Shown here one piece after another: positions 38,656 through 50,270 of a DNA stretch of 64,000 bases. The translations under genes were made by a program, and so were the position numbers. Source of the stretch: Strigops habroptila (taxonomy: Eukaryota > Chordata > Aves > Psittaciformes > Psittacidae); contig NC_044278.2 in NCBI RefSeq assembly GCF_004027225.2, forward strand, positions 66,063,423 to 66,127,422, read 5' to 3'. How positions within the stretch are numbered: the first letter of the stretch is position 1; every line of letters starts with the position of its first letter. The notes beneath the pieces are model-generated. The model was not told where the DNA came from. It saw nothing but the letters and a program-made list of their open reading frames with translations, and searched no databases.

Positions 38656-40316
38656 CACATGCAATATGTGGACCACTATCAAATTATTTGTCTTGCCCCA
38701 CACTGCAAAATCAGTGACTGTATTTTAACATCTAGAAACTGTGGGTTATTTGCAGAGATAACTTGATTTAGTTGCAAATTCATGTTACACTCCTGCATGG
38801 AAAAGTACACCCCACAAGTTTCTCTTCATCCAACAGCTTTACAACCTCTGAATCTTCACGCCTTGCTCCCAGTAATTTCTTACGCCACTGTTTCACCAGA
38901 CTGTGGTGATTGAAGGTTTCAATTCAAGGAATGGCACTTCTGAAGGAGTAAAGTTATCTACAATTTAGGTAGCATATATATAAAGCTATGGTATAGAACT
39001 GTGGAGATCTCATCTGTTCCTCAGTAAATTATTTTCTGAGAAGCTAATTCCCAAAACTACTATTTGCTGAAAGCAAAATACGTTTTTCTGCATATGGATA
39101 GACATCTTTCACTGTCACAGGTAACTCAAGATAATGCTATGCCTATGGTCAGTTTGAATATATGCAATGTAATGCATTTTCACAAATAATAATTTGTCGT
39201 TGTTTCTACACTGATAAATAGGACATCATTAATACCTAGTTGCTGTTTACTGATCACTACATCATACATCACTGGTTTTAGATTTGCAGCTGAGAGTAAA
39301 TAAGGAAAAAAATAAAATTGGTATGATGTTCAGTTCTTTGGTGTAGGTATTTTATGACTTGCAGTTTGTGAGATCAGTCAGAATAAAAGTCAGAGTTTAG
39401 TTTGTTTTGATTTTTTAAAAATTTTGTATCTGGAATTTCAGAGGAATAAAAAAGAGGTTGTGGCTTTGACTAAAAATGCACAACTCAAATTATTTTATCA
39501 TAATACCTCAAAACACAACAACTGTCTTCTACATAAAAACTCTATAAACCCCCCCTAAACTTTTTTATTAAAATAAATAAGATATATCATTGTCCTCATC
39601 AATAACCATTGACAGAGGTAATTATAGTACCGCACACCCAGCCTTTGGTATATCTGAGAAATCTCACTTAAATTAATGAAATTACACGGATCTCAATTAC
39701 CACAGAATTCTGTATTTACTATCAGTAGTCCTGAATTTTTCAGCCCTTGTTTCCTCATTGCCATTTGCAAAACTAACAGTCAAAATGTTTGAATCTGAAA
39801 AGCTATGGGTCATGAGCATGGCAATTTTTTATCTACGAAGTCTTTGAAAAGAAATCACCACTTAAGATGAGTATGCTGTATGTTCAGCAAATACCTCACA
39901 ACCCAGAAGACTGTAATTGTTATATCGTAAAAAGAAAGAAAAAGGTTGTACACTTATTAATACCCGTCCTATTTTTCTACCCCTATCATTTTGACCTCTA
40001 CCAATTGAATATTACAAATTTAACAAGTGGAGAAATCTGCACCACCCTTAGTGTAACTCTTTGGGAACATTTTTACTTTAGAAAGTATACATTATTTCCC
40101 AAGCCATCTGTGTCAGCAATCGTACATACCTTCTATAATTACCATGTTAATAATTTTGAGTTCAGAGATGCAGCATTTGATTGAAACATTCCTCTGGTTT
40201 GGCTATCATTTATCATAGAATCACATTGCTTCCTCCTTTTGTGGTATGCATACAAGGCACTATAACGTAAAATTAAAAGGCAAGACAAGAACTACTAATC
40301 CAGTAGTAAAATTTGT
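38656..40316. other. Unique AT-rich non-coding DNA
   Basis: The longest ORF is 105 codons at 39,867-40,184 (+), without resemblance to known proteins. No repeat was recognised in this stretch. Confidence 0.65.
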
Positions 40317-40321
40317 TCTTT
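40317..40321 (+). repeat. Target-site duplication, left copy (TCTTT)
   Basis: TCTTT immediately precedes the TG that begins the LTR unit. The same five bases follow the CA that ends it, at 41,229-41,233. Confidence 0.65.
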
Positions 40322-40605
40322 TGTGGAGGGTTAACCTTGTCTGGACACCAGGTGCCCCTCAAGCTGCCCTATTACCCAGCTACTCAGCAGGCCAGGAGGG
40401 GGAGAAATTAAGATGGAAAAAAGCCTCGTGGGTCAAGATAAAGGCAGTGTAATAAAGCAAAACAAATGCCACACACAGAAGCAAAGGAAACCAAAAGATT
40501 TCTTCTCTACTTCCCATCAGCAGGCAATGTCCAGCCACTTCCCAAGGAAGTAGAGCTTCCATACACATAGCAGTTGCTCCAGAAGACACTATGAATGCCC
40601 CACAC
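40322..40605 (-). mobile_element. LTR module A (3' part only)
   Basis: The left module. Its first 125 bases resemble the start of module B (GTGCCC near the end, CTCAGC, then GTGGGTCAAGA) at roughly two-thirds identity. It continues with a segment around CTACTTCCCATCAGCAGG and GTTGCTCCAGAAGAC that I recognise from a common neoavian LTR. The family's 5' (U3) portion is missing: similarity stops near 40,605. The polyadenylation signal region is degenerate. Confidence 0.65.
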
Positions 40606-40627
40606 ACAATTGGGTGCGAAAAAGGAC
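40606..40627 (-). other. Spacer between LTR modules
   Basis: About 22 bases assigned to neither module. Read on the minus strand it contains CGCACCCAA, and the GTGGGGC end of module A follows. This faintly resembles a lysine-tRNA primer-binding region, which would sit just after a 5' LTR. The match is imperfect and the idea is speculative. Confidence 0.2.
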
Positions 40628-41228
40628 CGTGATGAGTTGACCCTGGATGGATGCCAGGTGCCCACCAAAGCAACTCTATCACTCCCCTCCTCAGCTGGAC
40701 AGAGGAGAGAAAATATAATGAAAAGCTGGTGGGTCAAGACAAGGACAGAGACAGATCACTCACCAATTACCAGCAAAACAGACTCAAATCAGGGAAATCA
40801 GTTTAATTTATTGCAAATCAAATCAGAGTAGGGTAACGAGAAGTAAACCCAAATTTTAAAAACACCTTCTCCCCACCTCTTCTTCCCAGGCTCAACTTCA
40901 CTCCTAATTTTCTTTACCTCCCCCCAACCAGTGGCATAGAAGGACAGGAAATGGTGATTGTGGTCAGTTCATTACACGTTGTCTCTGCCTCTCCTTCCTC
41001 CTCAAGGCAGGGGGAGAACTCCTCACATTCTTCCCCTGTGCCAGCGTGGGGTCCCTCCCATGGAAGACAGTCCTCCATGAACTTCTCCAACATGAGTCCT
41101 TCCCATAGGCTACAGTACAGGCTGGCATTGCCTCTGTCAGACATAGGGGAAGCTTCTAGCAGCTTCTCACAGAAGCCATCCCTGTAGCCCTTCCCCCTAC
41201 CAAAACCTTGCCACGCAAAGCAAATACA
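40628..41228 (-). mobile_element. LTR module B (internally deleted)
   Basis: The right module. Read on the minus strand it starts TGTATTTGCTTTGCGTGGC and ends with the GGGTCAAC-type terminus near 40,636. From memory the full-length family has a long internal array of CTCCAGCGTGGG-type units. Here only one or two are left (near 41,040-41,110), and the sequence jumps from about 41,110 straight to the 5' portion, so a large internal deletion is inferred. The terminal TG has become CG. Confidence 0.7.
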
Positions 41229-41233
41229 TCTTT
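41229..41233 (+). repeat. Target-site duplication, right copy (TCTTT)
   Basis: TCTTT directly follows the CA end of the composite LTR unit and matches 40,317-40,321. Confidence 0.65.
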
Positions 41234-43540
41234 ACATTCGCCACACATGGCCATATGGACACACAAAAGCCTGAAGCAAAAATGATCAACTGCTATTGAA
41301 GATCTAACACTGATTGCTAGCAATAAAAGAGTGCTCCCTGGACAGACAGCAGTAATAAAAACAGGCCACCATTCAGGGCCCATCTAGCTATTGCTTTTAA
41401 AGGTAATTGCTGCATCTGCTTCTTGAAGTAATTTTAAACCAGTGTAAAGATCTTTCTTCTGTCCCACTGAATGGCAAGCAACACCAAGTAAAGAGTGAAA
41501 GGGTGCTGAACACAGCTATACTGGAGTGCACTACCAGAAGTGAAGGCAGAAACAGCTGCTTTTTCAATAGACTCATCAGAGCTTCTCCATGCTCGCTGTA
41601 CTTGCCCACAAGACTCCAGCACAGACTATTGTGTTGTATTTTTTTTGCTGTGGGAACTTCACTCTTAAGAAACAAATGGACTGGCTTAACTATTAGGTGT
41701 CAATCAAATTGACTATAAGGGCGGGGGGAAACAATTTAAAAAATTTAATTAGCTTTCATCCTATGATCATTCTATGCATGGTTCAGGTTGCCTCATTTAA
41801 TGAAATTCTGATCAGGAGAGATGTATTTTTCCACCTTAGCAGCTTGTTCATGTATTATTGTAGCACTAACAACAATCTCTGCTTTTGCATGAAGATTTAT
41901 AGTCTTCTGACAACCTCTCCTATACAGAATGTGATAGCTGTTATAATCTGCTGTGCTATATATGTATCCAGTGATTTTACGTCAAACTGCTGTTCAGAGT
42001 CTGGATGAAAGAAAACAATTGGGGTTTTTTGTTCATCAATACCGATGTTCAGTAACACTTCCTGGATGTAAATAAGATTATAAAGCATTGGGTAGTCCTT
42101 CATTTTTCCTCTATTATTCAGACAGTAACATTGGTCTTAATAAATACCTCTTGCTCTGTGTTTATCTCCTTACGCTAATGCCCTGGGAATAAGATTGCCT
42201 TACCCAGCGATAGAGGAAACATCCAGGATTCTCAGCTAACCATGGAACCTATTTCACATTTCATTGGTTGTGTGAATGAGCTGTGAAAATTGCTTCCTGT
42301 TTCTTTAAAATATCAGGACAGTGGTTTGCATGGCAGAGACTACCTCTGGTTACATGAAATAAAACTTATCAACTGAGTTCACCTCAAAGTTTTAAAACTA
42401 CTGCGTATCTTGTTAAGTTTGAACAAATCTTTTCTGCTCTGTGAATACCTGTTCCCAAATCAGAGGTATTACAGTTCCCTCTTGTTTACAGCAAGCTATC
42501 TAGAGAAAGGAAGAAAGAAAGAAAATGAAGAAAAACCCCTCCAAAAACACCCAAACAAAAAAACCTACCACAAGAAAACATACAGCTTTACTCTTTTCTG
42601 ATAAGTGTAGGTTTGGCTTTCCCAAATTAAGAGGAAGCTGCTTTCAGTGTATCAGGGAACACTTGAACAACGACAGTCTATTTTAGTAAGAAGCTGGTTT
42701 TGTCTAACATTAAACGCACATAAAAATAATACCTTAAATAACAGTGGTGGGAACCTAATTTTGAAAGCTATTAGGCACTTCTTCTCCTTCTCTCTACTAA
42801 TATCCTTCCACCTCACTGAGATATTAATCAGATTTGAAAGCAAGTAGTAAGTCTGACAATATTTAAAACCCATGAAAAGTAAATCACAGATTCTACTTAA
42901 GTCTATGAAACTATATCGGTTTCCACTAAGACTAGAGTACATATGGACTGTGTATTTACCTGAGAGTATTCAGGCTTAGGACTTTCAAATCACCTTAAAA
43001 AAAAAAAAAAAAATCAAATAATATGGATCTCAATTCTGTACAATGGTGTGGCTGAGAACAGTGAGATTTGGGAAAATATTTGTATGGAGATTAGGTTCAG
43101 TTTAACCCCATAAAAGACAAAGGAACTTAAAGCAACTGCAAGTCCAGTCCTATCTTCAAAGGTATGTGTACAGCCCTGAATGACCAAAACCATACGCACA
43201 GTACACCTGCAAATTGGTGCTAAGGCTGTAGCAGCCTTAATGACTTCTACCTACGTTTAGTTCTGAGGGGTTTTCTTCTTACTTTCTCAGATGGGTTTGT
43301 TGTGTTGGAGTTGGGTTTTTTTCCTGTTGAAAACTAGCTGATTTTATTATTTAACAAATCCATTAGGAGCAGGAAAGTAAGTGCCAAAATAGTTCATCCT
43401 AGTTAGTTATTTTATAGTCTGAGACATGGCAAGATAGCTATAGGAATAATGCTGGCATAACCCTTGCACAGAGGAATATCAGAAATTCTGTAGTCCAAGC
43501 TTTGAACTGGCAATTTACATGACAGTAGTTTGCAATAAAA
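41234..43540. other. Unique AT-rich non-coding DNA
   Basis: No ORF above about 103 codons and no recognisable element. A 17-base A run lies at 42,997-43,013. Confidence 0.65.
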
Positions 43541-43541
43541 A

Positions 43542-43615
43542 GGGGGTGGGGTGGGGTGGGTGAGTGGGAAGGAGAGGAAGGAAGGAAAAGGGGAGGAAGA
43601 GAGGAATGGGGTGGA
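43542..43615 (+). other. Strong G-quadruplex motif and polypurine tract
   Basis: G tracts of 5, 4, 4 and 3 separated by single T bases (43,542-43,560) form a near-ideal short-loop quadruplex motif. About 55 bases of GGAAG/GGAAA-type purine repeat follow. The whole stretch is almost free of C. It could also form triplex DNA. Nothing beside it identifies a promoter. Confidence 0.85.
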
Positions 43616-46600
43616 GGGTGTGGATTTGAACAACCTGTATCAAAAAATATAGTTACACTATCTTTCTCTGATATGTCACATTGTCAGCAGAGATTCCAGC
43701 TAAAAATGGAAGAGAAATTCTATTCTATTTCAAATATGAAATCCTGAATCACTGACAATATGAATAATAAAACAGTATTTGAATGTTTCAACCTAATACC
43801 AAGTAAATTAATGTTTTAACGAATGGGTTAACCAGCAATTGACTGAAAAAAAAAAAATCTCAGCTCTACAAAATTAAATTATGAGGTAAAATTCTTTTTT
43901 GACCTTTCTACCTATCCTTAACTGTCAGTAAGGCATGAATTTTGTGTTGTGATAAAGATTTGCCCACTTTCTATTTCCTTCTTTCCAATCCTAGATACAA
44001 AAAACCTGCTTAAAATACAATAGTCATAGAGATGTAATTTATACTTTTAATAGTAGAAATTAAGGCAGCCCGTACATTATTCAGGAAGAAAGTAGAGATT
44101 TCTCCTCATGCTACTCAAACCAGCTTTCCGCTGGCATGAAGCCTGGTGCTCGCTACGTCAACAGAGCATCAGGAATCAGCACTAACTTGACTTCAGCCAA
44201 TTTCCAGACAAAACACCTAGCATTATGTGTGGTAAACTTCAGTGATCTGAAAACACATGTCTTTAAGCCTAAAGATCCAATTCTTCAAACGTGACCTGTA
44301 GAGGAGAAGCTTTCAAAGAAGGGTCTTCCATTGGTGGCTACTGCAGTATTCTGTGAGTAAATCTAATAATACAGCCGGAAAGTAACATGCTGCTAGATGC
44401 GTGCCTGTAACTGTGACAGCAAGAAAGATCATGAGGTGCAAGTGTTAGGGAGTGGAAAGGTACTATTCTGTTTCTTTAACTGAGGAAAGCATACCCAGCA
44501 GTCTAGTTCCCCAGTGAACAGGGCTTATTTGATTCTGATGGAAACAACTGAAATTTCAGTATCAGCAGAGCTACTATTTTTCTTTCAGAATTGCTGAGAA
44601 TATCTAGCAGTGAATAACTCTTAATCAGATTGTTTATTCACATTAAAAGTCAGTGCAGGTCACATTGTTTGCTTGGTGCCATTTGGTCTGCAGTTAGCCC
44701 TTCCTGAACAGGAAGTCCTTAAGATTAAAGATTGTATTTTTATGGTCCCATGCCTGCCTACCCCTAGCTATTACCTGAAGAACAATGTAACTAGGACTCA
44801 GTTTCTAGAAAGGATATTAACAACCATTAGTGTGTGTGTATGTCAGGATGAAAAATAGGAGGAAATCAAAGTAGAGCAATATGGTGAAAGCAAAATTGTA
44901 AGAAACAGCAAAGTGATTGTTCACAATATTGGGAATAAGGTGTATTCAGACAGAGGTATTTTCTCTCCAGAGGTCAGCAGAGCGCTAGGTCACTAGAATG
45001 TATTTAAATTCAAGCAGCAAAGGTGATTTAAATACCCTAAAGCTATTTGCCACTGGACATACATTTATGTCCATTTTATAAGCTAACCTCTAACTAAGCT
45101 GCTTGTAGTTCAGACAAGCTAGGCTTTTTCCTCAGCATTGCAGGAACCATGTAGTTGCACAAGAATGAAAAAGAAAACTAATCAGAGTGAGTGGTATGTC
45201 TAGAAATGTCAGGAAGACTGCTTGCTTTCATCAACTAATCATTCTGTCAGCTCTATTATCATATGGATATTCATTTTTGGATTTTATATTTCTCTATTTT
45301 CTATAACTTACTCAAAGACTTAAATAGTTAAGATCTTCAATGAATTGGCATTTGAAATTAAACCAGCTACATACTGTTTCAGTTTTGCCATTATGTTTTA
45401 GGAACAAAATCAAAAAGATCTTTCTGAAGAATGATACTGTGACCAGTATTTGCACAAGAAAACTGAACTTCAATACCTATGTTCTATATTGAATATGTGT
45501 ATCAGATGTCATTAACACATTAGCTGAATCAATGAGGCTCTAGAGCAACAGCATGAGGTGCCTAGACAGAACTGCAGGCTGGATGCTTAGCTCATCCAAT
45601 GTCCAGTGCATGCAGTGTGTGAGACAGAGGTCACTGCCAGATGGACAGTTGTAGCTCTTGATCTCTCAGCACGCTGGCTGCAAAAAAAGTCTGGGGCTGC
45701 AAAACCACCTGTACCAGCCCTGTGCATTGCCAGGTCACATACTGTTTAATTTTGCCTAGATCAGGAGTGGATATATGAACACACTTCTGCTAAATTAGCT
45801 AGCATATGTTTATACAGGGCTTTATTACGCCAGATTTGCAGCAACTGTGGGAGGACAGCCAATATTCAACCCAGAATAAAGCTACATTGTAATTCAACTA
45901 TCATTTTCAGCCAGCATTTCCACCAAATTAAGTAGTCCCGACTTCCCACCGCTGCAGTCACCACTTCTCACTCCCACAGTTTTATTCCTTGTGGCAACAC
46001 CGTGTATATTCAGACACCCAGTAAGTCCTAGGTTAAATTAACTTTTTCTTTCCGTCTTTCTTTTGATTATACTGGTTTTCACATAGGCATATTCCTAATT
46101 CTGTTCCTTAAGGAAGGGAGGGTGTAGAGGAGGGGAGGAGCAGCTGCAGAGTGCAGGGCTAACTGCATGAACGAAGAGCAATCCTATTTGAGTGGTGCAG
46201 GCAGACAACTCACCTAACATGAAACCTGCTGGTATGGAGATAAACTATTGATGAGAGACATATTTTGTTTGTTGGAAAACTGCATGGCAGAGAAATTCTC
46301 TGCTAAGATGATCAGGTGGTTTTCTGTCTCCCAGTGCTTTTGGAATAATGCAAATTAAAAGAAATAGAATGATTTAGTACTGTGGTATTCAATTTTACAG
46401 GCATTTTTCAAAATCATTTCTGTCACAGTCCACAATTCATCTGCTAGAAGACAGAACTTAATGCCTTGATGAATATTGGAGTCTCATATTTATATATTAA
46501 GGCAGTTAGGAGTATGAATACAAAGTCTGGAGGCAGGGCTAAAAATCTCAGTCTTACCCAGAGAAGACATCTTGCTAGGAGTATGTATCATTCATTATAC

Positions 46601-49600
46601 AAGAATAACCTCCAGCTCCAGTAGTTCCACAGAAACATTATAGACCAAGATAGAAGAATCCTGTCTTCCTTTAAACTTCTTGTAAATGTTCAGCTCAAAA
46701 TAATAGTTTGTTCTTAAGTAGATGTAAAGGTTTTAATTCTATAGATATTTATTTGCACTTAAGCATCTCAGATTCCCTCTTCTATCAAATGTTTGCAAGG
46801 TAATGGCTTGACTAAGCAAATGGATGAGATGAGACTTTAATAAATTAAACAAGTCTAAAATAAAAGGGTTATTTAACTGCAGAAGTTGTTTATGGGAATA
46901 AAAGATTTTAATCAAACTTGCCATCAACATTTTCAAAAGGAAAACCCAGTCGTGGTTTGGTCAAATTCTTTGAAGTATTAATGTAACCCTGAGAAACTGG
47001 CTATTAGTCTTAACCAATTGCTGGACATTAGACACAACAAAAACAGGAAAAGTTCAAGAGTCTCTGTGACTTTCCGCTTGATTGTAAAAAAACTACTCAC
47101 TTTCTGGGTTTTCTTTTTTGAAGTGGAATTTTATACAGTAAGGCCAAGCTTTGTTTTGTTGGGTTGGTTTTTTTTTTCTTGATACACAAAATTCCCACCA
47201 ACCTGTGCTCTTTCTTTCAGTTCTAACATGAAAGACTGCTGTTTGTATTTAATGCACACACTGCCAATTCTGGTTAATTCAAAGACACAGCTCTACTGTA
47301 CCTGAAAGAAAAACCTGGAACAACAGTGCATGGGTCAGAAGCAAATCTTATTGGTAACTAGAAGATGCTGTGAAACACCATGGTAATTAAATAGTGTCTA
47401 CCTATCAAGAAACAGAAAACTACCAGAAGTTCCTGCCACAAACTTTTTTTAATGTGCAGTACATTGCTGAACTGCCAGCACCTAGATGATGCCTTAAATA
47501 AGGAGCGCTCAGACAGCCTTTTCCACTATTGCCAGGGAAAAAAAAAACCTGACTATAATATTGTCCCATAGGTCTAAAAATGCTAGGGGATAAGCCACTA
47601 ATGTTAGTAAACTTGCACAGCAAAACAGAGAAAAAGAGAGGGGTGCATTAGCACTGGGATATTCCACACTGAGGCAGTCTGACTAAGAAACAACATCCCA
47701 TAAAGCAGACACACACTTCACACAATATTAATATACTTGAGGAGTGTTCTTTTATGAGTGCTTTAATAGCTTGGGATTATGTGTGTTGTTTTAGAGCTGC
47801 ATTAGTCACACCCCGGGGAAATCTGAGCTTCCACCCCTGCCCATTTCAGTGCTGTGCTAGCTTGACCCACAGAATTTACCACATTAAGAGAGGATTTAAA
47901 TCTTGATTATTTTCACCTGTTCACTTTTGATCTTTTTTTTTTTTTTTCCTTTCACCTAACAGGCCTGCCCTTTTAGCATGATACAGTTCATAAAACTGGC
48001 AACCTTCGCCTGGCTTCTTGGTTTAAGAAGAACGGGGAGAGCAAAGGGGCTCTCATGCACTAGTAAGAGCCTAAAAAATATAAAGCAAAACTGCTGCCCA
48101 TTCCTATTGAAGTGAAGGGACTGAGAAAAGCTCTTTCTTTTCTATTCTTCTTGTAAGGGTGGCACAACTGCTTCCTATGGTTTCCTGCACCATCCAGCTC
48201 CCCCACTCCAGCTCTGAGAGCTGGGAGCAAGCAGGACCCTGCTTGGTCATGCCAGCCTGTTGCACATATATCCAACATCCTGCTGGTTTAGGGGTTCATA
48301 GTGATTTTGTGCTGACCTGTGTATAGAGAAATTTCAGTTGCTCTCCATTTTCTGTCCAGAGACAGAAAAAAGGAACCAGAAAAAACTCCAAACATCTGTT
48401 CTATATTTTTATTCCTAAACAAAATCATCCTTAAATTTTCAGGAATAGTTAAAGCTTCAGACAGTTATTTGGAAGAGAAAATTGATCACCACATCCCACA
48501 GAGATAACCCAAAAACCCTTTTCTGCACAGTAGAAACAACTCTGCTGTTCAATTCTGGGAGTAGCTCAATGCATTTACCTGATAAGATCTGGATTCCCAG
48601 CCTTGCAGCCTACAAAAAAGTGATACATCACTTCATTCATATTTTGTAGGGGGGGGGAGGGGGAAGTGTGGAAAAACTGAAAGGACATGGAAAAAGAAAA
48701 GACAGAAAAAGAAAAGAAAATAAAATAATAAGAATGTGCTCAATTAAATGAAAGTCCTCCTGCTTTCACTTCTTTACCTTAGAAAATTTGATCACATTTT
48801 CCCATCTCAACATTTGTTGTTCCAAATTCTATATAAAGCCATACATAAAAATTAAAAAATAAAACAAACAACCGTTCTCACTTTCTCACATCATCACTAC
48901 AAAATACACTTTCAAAGGACTAAAGAACTTTTGAAGATTCATTAACATGAATTTTTCAGGTTCGCTATTCATCACCTGACACCCAGCAGAGAGTTAGTAA
49001 AATCTGGTCAAAATCAGATCAGGTAGAAATAAACAGGGAAGGAGGTTTTGACAGTAGAAAAGACAGAGGACTTGTGGAGAAGGTGAAGGTCAGTGGTCAG
49101 AGGAGAGGAGGGATGGTAATATGAGAGCACAGTAAAGGACAGGATAAATGGTCCTGCTGCAGTGAGGCTGATAATGATGTAGTTAGTGGAAATGGGGAGA
49201 GGATATTTAACAATCAACGTAAATGAATAGATTTTGGAGGGTAATCAAGAATGCAGTTGAATTGGGAGGAGTACAGGAGGAAGAGAGAAGCCCTTAGAGG
49301 TTTTGGAGATTTATTTGAACTGAAACTTCACTTGATTTACATCTTAAGAGAGAAGTATAGCTTAATAATTCAAAATATGTCTGTTCTTTAACATTGCAGA
49401 ATACATTGACAAATGTTATTACACAAACTTCTCCTTAAATGACTGTCTCAAGATATCTTTAATGTAGTTCACAATATTAAATTATCTATATTAAGCCATC
49501 ACATCCCCAGCTCAGGCCTGTGGTAATACAGAGTGGTACTCTTCTATTTGAGATCCACTGGACATCTGTAAATCAGAAACTATAAAGCAAACAAGTAATA

Positions 49601-50158
49601 CAAGAGATTTTCTGCATCCTTCTTTTAGTTTTTTTATTTTAACTGAAATAAAATGTCAGCTGTTAAATACAGATATCGAACCAATTTTCTTTTTAACCTC
49701 TGAAGAGGTGACTTGACTAGATGTGTAATACAAGTTTAATTGAACATGATACCGGATTCTTTCCATGCCCAGCTTTTCCTTTTTCTTCTAATGATCTGCT
49801 TTTCTCATAACTGTTCCCATTTCCTCTTGATGTCATTGCCACTGATGTTATTCTCTTGAGCAAACTTTTACTATTTCAGATCTCCCAGCTGCCCTTGCTA
49901 TTGTTTTCCTCCCCCTTGTATTGCTGTCCTTATGAATCTTATGACCTTATTACTGTGCAACTCTTAACCTTTTCTTTTGGCAGCCATTTCCAGGAAGAAC
50001 ATGAAGGTACTGAACTGACCATCAATGAAGTAAATGTCTTAGCTCTGATTACTGACGGCCAGTGCCTGAACTATAGGATTTTTATGGTAGCAATGAGGGG
50101 CAAGCAAATACAGTAAAAAAAGCCTAATGATAAATGACAATGTGTTAGCCTGTAGAGT
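43616..50158. other. Unique non-coding DNA
   Basis: Only short ORFs (78 codons or fewer) and no recognised gene, RNA or young transposon. It includes a T-rich run near 47,932-47,948 and the G run listed separately. The 45,540-45,720 segment is GC-richer than its surroundings without a recognisable cause. Confidence 0.6.
48649..48663 (+). repeat. G run (G9-A-G5)
   Basis: Nine G, one A, five G, followed by about 60 bases of A/G-rich sequence. A possible quadruplex or mutable homopolymer and a likely sequencing-error hotspot. Confidence 0.85.
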
Positions 50159-50270
50159 CCTGGCCAGTGGCTTACTGCAGGGATCACTGTTACACTGAGT
50201 TTTATTTAAGGTTTTAAATTATGACCTGGAAGGTGGCATGCTTAATTCAGCTCACAGATGTATCATAAAG
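50159..50270 (+). mobile_element. Ancient decayed CR1 reverse-transcriptase fragment
   Basis: About 110 plus-strand bases align by eye with the CR1 RT motif B to FADD region: CAGGGATC at 50,178-50,185 (the QGS codons), a GACCTGGA word near 50,223, and a CACAGATG word where GCCGACGACAC lies in copy 1. Several small indels and many substitutions destroy the frame. It lies opposite in orientation to the three younger CR1 copies and must be far older. A weak continuation may exist near 50,890-50,930. Confidence 0.5.

Larger units (their letters stand above)
40322..41228 (-). mobile_element. Composite endogenous-retrovirus LTR unit
   Basis: A 907-bp unit on the minus strand with TG...CA outer ends and 5-bp TCTTT direct repeats on both sides. 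A 5-bp duplication is compatible with ERVL-type integration. It contains two modules in the same orientation, 40,322-40,605 and 40,628-41,228. Each ends (at its left side on this strand) in the same LTR 3' signature, but the modules otherwise belong to different LTR families. No gag, pol or env sequence is visible. Possible readings are a provirus collapsed by internal deletion, a recombinant LTR, or chance agreement of the five bases. That the terminal repeats are LTRs is from memory of avian repeats; the boundaries are read directly. Confidence 0.7.

Noticed and set aside
40213..40226. CR1 tail scrap (CATAGAATCACA-like)
   Set aside because: Only about 12 bases match, with no CR1 body beside it. 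Too short to support.
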